Assembly (NCBI GenBank): GCA_021741075.1
Contig: JAIOYO010000001.1
Span: 1-64,000, forward strand
Reading direction: 5' to 3'
Length of the DNA: 64,000 bases
From: Flavobacteriales bacterium
Lineage (GTDB): Bacteria > Bacteroidota > Bacteroidia > UBA10329
A program made the translations under genes and the position numbers. The notes beneath the pieces are model-generated. The model was given only the letters and a program-made list of their open reading frames with translations, did no database searches and was not told the origin of the DNA. Numbering within the stretch: the stretch's first letter is position 1; each line of letters opens with the position of its first letter. Below are positions 7,870-15,553 of this stretch, piece by piece.

Positions 7870-9129
7870 TCAGTTGTCAGTATAAACCCGTCCCTGACGC
7901 CACATATCAACCGCACTGTACCAACTGCTTTTGTAGATGGGCGATCGGTCTAGACGGAAATCATTGTCTGTGAACGGGTTTTCAACCTTGTAAAAAGTCA
8001 TTCCAAGCGAAGCTGGATTTTCTTCTTCGCCATAAATCCAATGTTCGGAGTTGGAGTTTTTGTAAATGATGTTTGGCTGTCCGAAGATGAGATAGATAAG
8101 ACCACGGTCACTTTTCCATCCCTCAGTGTAGCTTGTAAAGAACTCGTTCGAATTCTCTACACGAGAGTAATATTTCTGAATAAGCACTCTGGCTCTATCT
8201 TGATTTCCGGCCAACTTCAGCCAAAAACGGTCTACTTCGGCCTTTGGAAAATCAGATTCTTTAATGGTCTTGTATTCAGTATTACTGTTGATAAAACGAA
8301 GCGGTTCAATTAAATCGTTTACGTCTTTTACCGCTGGAAAAGTCTCATCAAACCGATAGATTGTGAAACCATCTGAGGTGCTATCCGAAACCTGAATATG
8401 ATAGAAACCTTCCCTCGGAAGTGTTAAAGGTTGTCCGAGCGGAAGTTCAAAAATGCTATCGGCTTGGTAATCGAAAACTTTTGGTGTTTCTACCGAAAAT
8501 GGTGGTTTTGGTAATGGGAATTCTCGATTGTAATAACGCACGATGGCGTGGTCTTTTCCACTTATGTGGGTCAAGGTAAATTGCTCTTCAGATTTCAGAT
8601 AATTACGCGAAAGTGGATGGCTCGAATCCGTTAATTTAAGGGTGAAAAACTGCCTGCAATTTGGATTGCGTCTGTCTATTTCGAAGTAGCGTTTGATGCG
8701 TGAATTCCTTCGCAAATCAACCAAGTCTATTTTTAAAAGTGATTGCTTGACCTTGCTTGGCTTTAGTTCAAGAATACCACTGATGGTTTTGCCTTGCATA
8801 AGCAGCGAACTATCTGCAAAAACGACCACCGAACTATCAATGAGAAGCTTACTTTCCAGCTGTGTGTATACCTCGTATCGGATGCGGAAAAATGCAGAAT
8901 AGAAGTTGCTTTCGGGGTTGTGTAAATACAATAACTCATTGGAATTGATACGGAAGTGGAGCTCCGTTACCGAATCATTTTTGTGTAAAACGTTAAATTC
9001 GGGATGTAAAAAAGAAGCATCTCTATCATATAAATACGAGAGATTTTGATTGGAAATTCGTTCTGTGAAACAACCAGAAGCCGCTACAACAATCACGCTA
9101 AGAAGTAGGAAAACTTTACTAATCTTCAT
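7870..9129 (-). CDS. GWxTD-domain lipoprotein
   Basis: This 419-aa protein has a lipoprotein signal (hydrophobic 6-18, lipobox AASGC with Cys20). The C-terminal domain has the GWxTD-type motif as GWKSDRGLIYLIFGQPN starting near residue 337, followed by WIYGEEE and a Tyr/Trp-rich tail. Such proteins are common in Bacteroidota and related phyla; their biochemical role is not established. The gene overlaps the 3' end of rmuC by 11 bp, so the two are probably translated from one message. Confidence 0.85.
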   Translation of the reverse strand: MKISKVFLLLSVIVVAASGCFTERISNQNLSYLYDRDASFLHPEFNVLHKNDSVTELHFRINSNELLYLHNPESNFYSAFFRIRYEVYTQLESKLLIDSSVVVFADSSLLMQGKTISGILELKPSKVKQSLLKIDLVDLRRNSRIKRYFEIDRRNPNCRQFFTLKLTDSSHPLSRNYLKSEEQFTLTHISGKDHAIVRYYNREFPLPKPPFSVETPKVFDYQADSIFELPLGQPLTLPREGFYHIQVSDSTSDGFTIYRFDETFPAVKDVNDLIEPLRFINSNTEYKTIKESDFPKAEVDRFWLKLAGNQDRARVLIQKYYSRVENSNEFFTSYTEGWKSDRGLIYLIFGQPNIIYKNSNSEHWIYGEEENPASLGMTFYKVENPFTDNDFRLDRSPIYKSSWYSAVDMWRQGRVYTDN

Positions 9130-10438
9130 CTTCCAAACCTAACATTTCGGTGGGAAGCTGCTTCGTAGCTTTCGCTCCCATATTTCTCAATTCCTCGGCA
9201 CGTTTTACAAGATTTCCTGTTCCTTCCGATAGTTTTTTCATGCCATCGTTGTAGGCGGTTTGGGTGGAATTCAGGCGCGAACCAATCTTCTGCATGTCTT
9301 CTACAAAACCGACAAACTTGTTGTACATATCGCCACTTTTCTGCGCTATTTCAATGGCGTTTTTAGTCTGGCGATCTTGTTTCCAAATAGATGAAACCGT
9401 GCGCAACGTAGCTAGTAAGGTGGATGGACTTACAATTACAATGCGCTTATCCCACGCAAAGTTGAATAGTTCATCATCGGCTCTAATAGAAGCGCTGAAA
9501 CTGCTTTCAATAGGCATGAACATCAGCACAAACTCTGGGCTATCCAATCCCTTACTTGTGTGGTAATTTTTCTCAGAAAGTCCTTTAATGTGTGCTTTCA
9601 CTGAATTGACATGCGCTTTCAACCACTTATCTCGCTCATCATCGTCATCTGCGTTCACGAATCGTTCGTAAGCCACCAAGGAAACTTTGCTGTCAATAAT
9701 TATTTGCTTCTCATCAGGAAGTTGAATCACCACGTCAGGGAATAGGCGGTCGCCTGTTTCGTTGTAAGTAGTTTGCTGTGTGAAATACTCTTCGCCTTTT
9801 ATGAGGCCCGAGTTTTCAAGAATTCGTTCCAAGATTAATTCGCCCCAATTTCCTTGCTTTTTACTGTCTCCTTTTAAGGCGGTTGTAAGATTGTGCGCTT
9901 CTTGACTGATTTGCTTGTTCAGGTCGTGCAACACTTTAATCTCACCTTTCAGCGAAGCACGTTCCTTCTGTTCGTTATCGTATTTCTCATCCACCTTCTT
10001 CTCAAAATCCTTGATGCGATCGCGCAAAGGAGTAAGAATCAATTCAAGATTTTCTTTGTTCTGATCAGTGAATTTCTTCGATTTCTCATCAAGAATCTTG
10101 TTGGCGAGGTTTTCGAATTCTGTATTGAATCGTTTGTTCAGTTCTTCAAATTCCTTCTTTTGATCGTTTTGCCGATTCTCTTGGTCTTTGAAGTGCGTTC
10201 GGGCAGAAGCTAAGCTCTGCTCCGTTTCTGAAAGCTTAATCTGAGCTTCTCTCAAATCCGCTTTCAAAACATCTCGTTCTTCCGAAACGCGTCTTTGCCC
10301 TTCGGTTAACGTGGCGTTTTCTAGCTTCAACTTTTCCAGTTCTCCATTATCTAAAACGGTTGAAACACTGCGTTTTCCAATTAAGAAACCCAGCGCTGCA
10401 CCAACCAAAATACCTACAAGTAAAAATGCTAAATCCAT
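9119..10438 (-). CDS. rmuC: DNA recombination protein RmuC
   Basis: This 439-aa protein has an N-terminal membrane anchor (LAFLLVGILVGAALGFLIGK), a long charged coiled coil (about 30-190) and the RmuC domain (about 190-390). Recognisable blocks are KKQGNWGELILERILENSGL, FPDVVIQLPDEKQIIIDSKV and EFVLMFMPIESSF. The IDSKV segment belongs to the restriction-endonuclease-like fold of the family. RmuC limits inversions at short repeats in E. coli. The GWxTD lipoprotein overlaps its 3' end. Confidence 0.95.
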   Translation of the reverse strand: MDLAFLLVGILVGAALGFLIGKRSVSTVLDNGELEKLKLENATLTEGQRRVSEERDVLKADLREAQIKLSETEQSLASARTHFKDQENRQNDQKKEFEELNKRFNTEFENLANKILDEKSKKFTDQNKENLELILTPLRDRIKDFEKKVDEKYDNEQKERASLKGEIKVLHDLNKQISQEAHNLTTALKGDSKKQGNWGELILERILENSGLIKGEEYFTQQTTYNETGDRLFPDVVIQLPDEKQIIIDSKVSLVAYERFVNADDDDERDKWLKAHVNSVKAHIKGLSEKNYHTSKGLDSPEFVLMFMPIESSFSASIRADDELFNFAWDKRIVIVSPSTLLATLRTVSSIWKQDRQTKNAIEIAQKSGDMYNKFVGFVEDMQKIGSRLNSTQTAYNDGMKKLSEGTGNLVKRAEELRNMGAKATKQLPTEMLGLEDED

Positions 10439-10482
10439 ATGGCGATGAAGGTAGGAATTAGGTGTTGAGTGGCGAAAAGGAA

Positions 10483-12237
10483 TCAGAAATAACTCACCAC
10501 TCCGAAGTGAATTTTCCCACCACGGAAATCAATCGGGTTTTGGAACTGCCTTCCTAAAGCGTAGTTGAGTGAGAACACACCAATTTTGGTGAAGAAAGAA
10601 ATTCCTAATCCAAAACCGAACGGACGGTCGCTTATGCGTTTGTTGGTAGCGCGATTTTCATAATATGCTCCATCAAAAAAAGCAAAGAGGTAGCTGTTTG
10701 GGTCGAGCAGAAAACGGTATTCGATTGTTCCAATTCCGAAGAGCGTGGCGTAGATCGATTCTTCGTCAAATCCGCGAAGCGTTTTAAGCCCCCCAATTCT
10801 AAAAGCTTCACTTTCAAAAAGATTATCGCTACGCATGTAGCCGCCATTCCCTCGTATCAAGATAGTACTTCTGTTGGGAATAGGAATGAAGTAGGAAGCT
10901 TGCAGTACCGCATTTAACTGAAAGGAATTGATTTTGAGACCATCGTATCTACCAACTTCAATGGAAGCATCGGGCAAAATCTTTTTTGTTCCTGCGCTTG
11001 CCTCGGCAAAAAGGTCAAAGCCTTTTCGTGGATTTAGTCGGTAATCCAATCGCTGCATTCTGTAGCCAAAACCATAAAGTTGGGTTCGCGAATCCACATT
11101 ATCTGGGTTAAGCGTTGCTGTGGAGGATAGCGTTGAAGTGGCTAACACATTAGTGGAACGGATGTCGGCAAAAATCTTGATGTGGTCGTTGCCAATGAGG
11201 TGATACTGAATTCCGATAATTCCTCTGAGATTGAGATACAGGGTATCGCGTTTGTAGAGCTCAAAAGTTCCATCTAAACCAAAACTGGTATTAAAAAGAA
11301 AAGGGTAAGCAAGACGTACGTTTAAGTTTTGCGTTCGAGCCTGCATCTTTCGCCAAGAAAGATCAATAAGTTCTCCACGTCTAAATGCGCTCAAAAGCTT
11401 AAGGCTTAGCTCTCCAGTAACCAATACTTTTCCAGGGCTTTCGCTACTTGGAAGTACGCCTAGAATTCCATCAAATTGGCTAGCGCGTTTCTTATCGAGA
11501 TAGACGTATAGGTCGGCCTTGCCATCTCTAAAAACCACTTCTGGTGGTTTAACTTCCGATACAAAAGCAATTTCTTTAACTCGTGTAGAAATTGGTCTAA
11601 TTCGACTTTCGTTGTAAAGCGATTTCGGTTTTATACCAAGATAATTTTGCAGGTATTTAGGCTGGATGCGAGCAGTGCCTTTTATTATCACGCTGTCAAT
11701 CTTGAACTCACGATTTTTCTCCAGTTTGAGCCGCGCAAAGAGCAATTGGTTTTGGAGAGAAATGCTGTCATTCCCGACTTGCGCAAACGGATAACCACGG
11801 TTTTCGTAAAAGCGAACAATTCGTTTTTTTAGATTCGAAAAGCGCTTACCACTCATACTGCTTTCCTCAAAATGTTGCTCTTTAAAGCCAATTCTCCGCA
11901 TCACGTCTTTCGGAATATTGCCGGCATCAATTTGCTTGAATCGATACGGACTGCCAATATGAATTTGGGCAATGGCTGTATCCTTTTTCCAAATTTGTTC
12001 GTCAATTCCAGCTGCGGAGAATCCTCTTTCGTGTAACAGAATCAGCAATTCATTCATTGCTTTCAGAGCGGTCATAGAATCGGGGTAGAATTCCTTTAAA
12101 CGCCCAATTCTATTCAACTGCTTTACAGAAACTGCCTCATTCTCCTGTTTAATGATTAGCCGCACACGTTTTTGCCCAAACGAAAACTGTACAGCAAAAA
12201 GCAGCACCATTAAAGACAGTATGTAGCGAAATCGCAT
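10483..12237 (-). CDS. Omp85/TamA-like outer membrane protein
   Basis: The protein has 584 aa from ATG 12237 (a TTG lies one codon earlier). It has a signal peptide (MRFRYILSLMVLLFAVQFSFG), then POTRA-like segments (for example FKIDSVIIKGTARIQPKYLQNYLGIKPKS), and a C-terminal 16-strand-type beta barrel. The barrel contains the Omp85 lid-loop neighbourhood FRIGGLKTLRGFDEESI, a variant of the VRGF/Y motif. It ends in an aromatic residue (FGVVSYF), as expected for BAM substrates. It is shorter than BamA (about 800 aa), which points to a TamA-like or accessory Omp85 protein in surface protein or lipid export. It lies upstream of rmuC on the same strand. Confidence 0.85.
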   Translation of the reverse strand: MRFRYILSLMVLLFAVQFSFGQKRVRLIIKQENEAVSVKQLNRIGRLKEFYPDSMTALKAMNELLILLHERGFSAAGIDEQIWKKDTAIAQIHIGSPYRFKQIDAGNIPKDVMRRIGFKEQHFEESSMSGKRFSNLKKRIVRFYENRGYPFAQVGNDSISLQNQLLFARLKLEKNREFKIDSVIIKGTARIQPKYLQNYLGIKPKSLYNESRIRPISTRVKEIAFVSEVKPPEVVFRDGKADLYVYLDKKRASQFDGILGVLPSSESPGKVLVTGELSLKLLSAFRRGELIDLSWRKMQARTQNLNVRLAYPFLFNTSFGLDGTFELYKRDTLYLNLRGIIGIQYHLIGNDHIKIFADIRSTNVLATSTLSSTATLNPDNVDSRTQLYGFGYRMQRLDYRLNPRKGFDLFAEASAGTKKILPDASIEVGRYDGLKINSFQLNAVLQASYFIPIPNRSTILIRGNGGYMRSDNLFESEAFRIGGLKTLRGFDEESIYATLFGIGTIEYRFLLDPNSYLFAFFDGAYYENRATNKRISDRPFGFGLGISFFTKIGVFSLNYALGRQFQNPIDFRGGKIHFGVVSYF

Positions 12238-12265
12238 CAATTGATGAGAACGTTGATTTGGCAGA

Positions 12266-12955
12266 TCATTGTGTGTTCAGATTCCAGTCAATAGGAGCAA
12301 TTCCTCTTTCTTTCAGGAAATCATTTGTTTTTGAAAAATGCTTGCAACCTAAAAAACCAGTGTGTGCCGAGAAAGGTGAAGGGTGAGGTGCATTCAAAAT
12401 TAAATGTCCGTTTTCGGTATTGATGAGCGAAGATTTGTTCTGTGCAAATTTCCCCCAAAGTAGAAATACAAGACTCTTTCGCTCGTTCGAAAGTTTTTGA
12501 ATGGCGGCATCGGTAAACTGTTCCCAACCTTTTCCTTGGTGCGAACCTGCATTTCGTGAACGAACTGTGAGTGTTGCGTTTAAAAGAAGAACACCTTGGT
12601 CGGCCCATTTTGTGAGATTACCAGATACGGGTTCATCCATTCCTATATCTGTTTTCAGTTCCTTAAAGATGTTTTTTAAAGACGGAGGCGGAACAACGCC
12701 ATCATTTACCGAAAAGCAAAGCCCATGCGCTTGATTGGGCCCATGGTATGGGTCCTGACCTAAAATAACCGCTTTTACATTCTCCACTGGAGTATGGTCA
12801 AAGGCACAAAAAATCAATGAGCCGGGAGGATAAATAGTTTCTGACTTTTTTTCCGCCACCAGAAAATCCCGAAGAGTTGAGAAGTAATCGGCATCAAATT
12901 CGGCAGAAAGTAGCTTCTGCCAGCTTGATTCTATTTTGGGTTTCACTTCTTTCAT
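12266..12955 (-). CDS. ung: Uracil-DNA glycosylase, family 1
   Basis: The enzyme excises uracil from DNA to start base-excision repair. From ATG 12955 it has 229 aa, the normal length. The water-activating motif GQDPYHG is at about 66-72 (Asp68), the uracil-binding Asn lies in LLLNATLTVR, and the DNA-intercalation loop is HPSPFSAHTGFLG. The frame extends to 13003 with in-frame ATGs at 12985 and 13003, but those residues are not typical of the family. The gene is preceded by a 160-bp region that holds the promoter for a divergent small lipoprotein. Confidence 0.95.
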   Translation of the reverse strand: MKEVKPKIESSWQKLLSAEFDADYFSTLRDFLVAEKKSETIYPPGSLIFCAFDHTPVENVKAVILGQDPYHGPNQAHGLCFSVNDGVVPPPSLKNIFKELKTDIGMDEPVSGNLTKWADQGVLLLNATLTVRSRNAGSHQGKGWEQFTDAAIQKLSNERKSLVFLLWGKFAQNKSSLINTENGHLILNAPHPSPFSAHTGFLGCKHFSKTNDFLKERGIAPIDWNLNTQ

Positions 12956-13041
12956 TGCCGCATTGTCTGTTTTTCCATAACTCATGTTGAAAACTCTACG
13001 CAAACCTTATTAAGTAAATCGCGTAACTGGATTTCAAAGGA

Positions 13042-13049
13042 TAAATTTG
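13042..13049 (+). promoter_or_regulatory. Candidate -7 box for the small lipoprotein
   Basis: TAAATTTG is an exact TAnnTTTG match, 71 bp before the TTG start at 13121. The region between is free of other genes. Confidence 0.45.
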
Positions 13050-13120
13050 CAGCACTTTTGGCAACAAACAGTATCTTGAAGTCGTTTTAAGTTCGTACCA
13101 ACAAATAAACCACCAGAATT

Positions 13121-13252
13121 TTGAAAAAGTCAGCCATTTTCTTCGCAGCTCTTATTGTTACTGCTATGATTTTCTCTTCTTGCAGAACGACAGAAAACTG
13201 CCCAGCTTACGGAAAGGCAGATGCCCCTGTTGAGCAGGGCGTAAACAGCTAA
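13121..13252 (+). CDS. Tiny lipoprotein (43 aa) with TTG start
   Basis: The peptide starts TTG AAA AAG and reads MKKSAIFFAALIVTAM... with lipobox FSSC, followed by a mature part of about 24 residues containing NCPAYGKADAP. An in-frame stop lies at 13106-13108 and no ATG or GTG occurs before the signal sequence, so TTG 13121 is the only sensible start. The layout (Lys-Lys n-region, hydrophobic core, lipobox, short tail) is a complete lipoprotein. The CPAY tail resembles small conserved lipoproteins I associate with Bacteroidota. It overlaps the convergent osmC-type gene by 4 bp. Confidence 0.7.
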   Translation: MKKSAIFFAALIVTAMIFSSCRTTENCPAYGKADAPVEQGVNS

Positions 13253-13668
13253 ATCTTTTGCTTCCTGTAGTGGAAGGAAACGGTCTGTTTAAGCGTTTCG
13301 CTTAGACTGAGTGCTACGGGGCACGTAAGTGCCACCTTCTCTAACACAGTTTTTTGAACTTGAGTTAATCCTCGGTCAATAATTTCAAATTCCACTTTCA
13401 CCTCAGCAATCCTTCTTGGGTTGGATTGCATAATTTTGGTAACGGTGGCGTTCGTTCCTTCAATATTTAGTGAAGATTCGTTGGCACGTATCCCCATAAT
13501 GGTAAGCATACAAGTTGCCAACGATGTAGCCAATAAATCGGTAGGAGAGAACGTTCTTCCCAATCCATTGTTATCCGTTGGAGCATCTGTTTTTATTGTG
13601 GTTGAACTTTTTATGTGAGTTGCCTCTGTATTTAGTTCTCCAAGATATATAACGTGAGATGTGGCCAT
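13249..13668 (-). CDS. OsmC/Ohr-family protein
   Basis: This 139-aa protein belongs to the OsmC-like peroxidase fold. The two redox Cys are in ATSLATCMLTIMG and ALTCPVALSL, the positions used by OsmC/Ohr to reduce organic hydroperoxides. FSPTDLLATSLATC is a strong family block. It is of the YhfA-like/OsmC length. The gene is convergent with the small lipoprotein and divergent from the lipA operon. Confidence 0.9.
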   Translation of the reverse strand: MATSHVIYLGELNTEATHIKSSTTIKTDAPTDNNGLGRTFSPTDLLATSLATCMLTIMGIRANESSLNIEGTNATVTKIMQSNPRRIAEVKVEFEIIDRGLTQVQKTVLEKVALTCPVALSLSETLKQTVSFHYRKQKI

Positions 13669-13695
13669 GATGTAAGTTGTGGCGATGAGTTATTG

Positions 13696-13703
13696 TAACT
13701 TTG
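13696..13703 (+). promoter_or_regulatory. -7 box of the lipA operon (probably leaderless)
   Basis: TAACTTTG matches TAnnTTTG exactly, with a TTG 16 bp upstream (13677-13679). Only five bases (CACGA) separate it from ATG 13709, so the transcript would begin at or next to the start codon. Confidence 0.6.
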
Positions 13704-13708
13704 CACGA

Positions 13709-14521
13709 ATGTACTGGAAGCTTGTTTACGCAGTATTGATTTTCTCGTTCTTGTTGGGCTCGGTTCAATTTGCCGGAGCTCAGGAAGATAACGAATTGCA
13801 ACTTCCTCCTGTTCCAAAAGGTTCGGTTGCCGATAAAATCAAAGACCGCGCCTTCGATGATACGCAAGTCTTGATGAAACAAGAATTTACAGGCGGAGCC
13901 ATGCTTCACACGCGAGGCTGGGGACTTCTGTTGCGAAGGTCAAAGAATAAAACCTTTTTGCGAAAACGCGTTTTTGAGTTGGAGGCTGTAAGTATGGAGC
14001 ACCCAAAGGAAATCCGTTCTGTAAATCCGTATTACGAGAATTCAAATAGCTACAAGTATGGCGAGTTGAATCAGGTGGTAGTTACGCGTTTTGGCTACGG
14101 AAGACACAACGTTTTGTATGCTAAGTTCGACAAAGGCGTAGAAATTAGATATCTATATATAGGTGGTTTTTCGATGGCATGGGCCAAGCCAATATATTTA
14201 GAAATCGGACATCCTACCGTTCCGTATGAATACGTTACAACAGAAAGATACGACCCAGAAAAACACACAATTGACAATATTTATGGTCGTGCCTCGGTTT
14301 TTAAAGGAATCGATAAAATGGGCTTCTATCCAGGTATGTACGGGAAATTCGGATTCAGTTTTGAGTACGGTAGAAAGCAGAAGGCTGTAAGAAGCTTAGA
14401 AGCTGGAATCGTTGTAGACTATTATGTAAGAGACGTGCCTATGATGGCCAAAATCAAGAACGATCCGTATTATTTAACGTTCTATTTGGCCGTCAATTTT
14501 GGTGTTAAGTGGTATAGATAA
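13709..14521 (+). CDS. Exported protein upstream of lipA, probable outer membrane beta-protein
   Basis: The protein has 270 aa from ATG 13709, with signal peptide [19 protein letters not shown]...FAGAQ. The frame is open from 13679 but that extension would run through the -7 box. The mature protein is Tyr/Gly-rich with alternating hydrophobic strands ([43 protein letters not shown]), which suggests a beta-rich outer membrane or periplasmic protein. The family has no name I can support. Its stop TAA overlaps the lipA ATG (TAATG), so translation is coupled. Confidence 0.75.
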   Translation: MYWKLVYAVLIFSFLLGSVQFAGAQEDNELQLPPVPKGSVADKIKDRAFDDTQVLMKQEFTGGAMLHTRGWGLLLRRSKNKTFLRKRVFELEAVSMEHPKEIRSVNPYYENSNSYKYGELNQVVVTRFGYGRHNVLYAKFDKGVEIRYLYIGGFSMAWAKPIYLEIGHPTVPYEYVTTERYDPEKHTIDNIYGRASVFKGIDKMGFYPGMYGKFGFSFEYGRKQKAVRSLEAGIVVDYYVRDVPMMAKIKNDPYYLTFYLAVNFGVKWYR

Positions 14522-15393
14522 TGAGTGAAGTTAAGTTGGAAGAAATGGAACAACGCGTTCCAAAACCGAAATGGCTACGAGTAAAACTGCCAACAGGTAA
14601 GGAGTTTCAAAAAGTTCGCGGATTGGTGGACGAACACAAGCTTCACACCATTTGCCAAAGCGGTAATTGCCCAAATATGGGCGAATGCTGGGGTGCAGGA
14701 ACTGCCACATTTATGATTCTCGGAAATGTGTGCACGCGTTCTTGCGGGTTCTGCGCGGTAAGTACGGGTCGTCCAGAGCAAGTAGATATTTCTGAACCTT
14801 ACAATGTAGCGCAAAGCATCAAGTTGATGGAAGTAAAACATGCCGTCATCACGTCTGTAGATAGAGACGATTTGGCCGATGGCGGTTCTGAAGTTTGGGC
14901 AGCCACCATTCGCGCAGTGAGAAAGCACAGCCCAGGAACGACTTTAGAAACCTTGATTCCTGACTTTGCAGGTAAATGGGAAAACCTTCAGCGATTGATT
15001 GATGTAGCTCCAGAAATTGTTTCCCACAATTTGGAGACTGTTAGAAGACTGACGAAGCAAGTTCGAATTCAGGCCAAATACGACAGAAGCTTGGAGCTTT
15101 TGAAACGACTGAAAGATGCCGGGTTGAAAACCAAATCAGGCGTTATGCTTGGTCTTGGAGAAAGCGAGGCTGAGGTTATTGAAACCATGGAAGATCTTAG
15201 AAGCGTGAGAGTTGATATCCTAACATTAGGACAATACCTGCAACCAACCAAAAAGCATCTTCCGGTTGCAGAATTCATTACCCCCGAACAGTTTAAACTG
15301 TACGAAATCAAGGGGGTTGAAATGGGATTTAGGTTCGTTGAAAGTGGTCCGTTGGTGCGATCGTCTTACCATGCAGAAAAGCATCTTTTCTGA
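14521..15393 (+). CDS. lipA: Lipoyl synthase
   Basis: LipA is a radical-SAM enzyme that inserts two sulfurs into octanoyl-E2/GcvH to make the lipoyl cofactor. This protein has 290 aa, the normal length. Both Fe-S clusters are visible: the auxiliary cluster Cys45, Cys50, Cys56 ([12 protein letters not shown]) and the radical-SAM CxxxCxxC at Cys71, Cys75, Cys78 (CTRSCGFC). The C-terminal RSSYHAE motif supplies the Ser ligand region. Translation is coupled to the preceding exported protein by a one-base overlap. Confidence 0.97.
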   Translation: MSEVKLEEMEQRVPKPKWLRVKLPTGKEFQKVRGLVDEHKLHTICQSGNCPNMGECWGAGTATFMILGNVCTRSCGFCAVSTGRPEQVDISEPYNVAQSIKLMEVKHAVITSVDRDDLADGGSEVWAATIRAVRKHSPGTTLETLIPDFAGKWENLQRLIDVAPEIVSHNLETVRRLTKQVRIQAKYDRSLELLKRLKDAGLKTKSGVMLGLGESEAEVIETMEDLRSVRVDILTLGQYLQPTKKHLPVAEFITPEQFKLYEIKGVEMGFRFVESGPLVRSSYHAEKHLF

Positions 15394-15489
15394 AAAACAT
15401 TGGATTTCAATGCGTTAGAAGTGTAATTAATGCATTTTTTTTGGAGCGAATAAGCACCAAAAAGACACATGAGCCCCTACTTCTTTTTC

Positions 15490-15497
15490 TATATTTG
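15490..15497 (+). promoter_or_regulatory. Candidate -7 box for the secreted metalloprotease
   Basis: TATATTTG matches TAnnTTTG exactly, 56 bp before ATG 15554. The 160-bp gap after lipA also contains an ATGCA-T8 run that may help end the lipA transcript, but I see no strong stem there. Confidence 0.5.
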
Positions 15498-15553
15498 CCC
15501 TTCAACGGTTTTCATTGAACCTTAACCGTAAGACCATATTTAGTATATAGATT

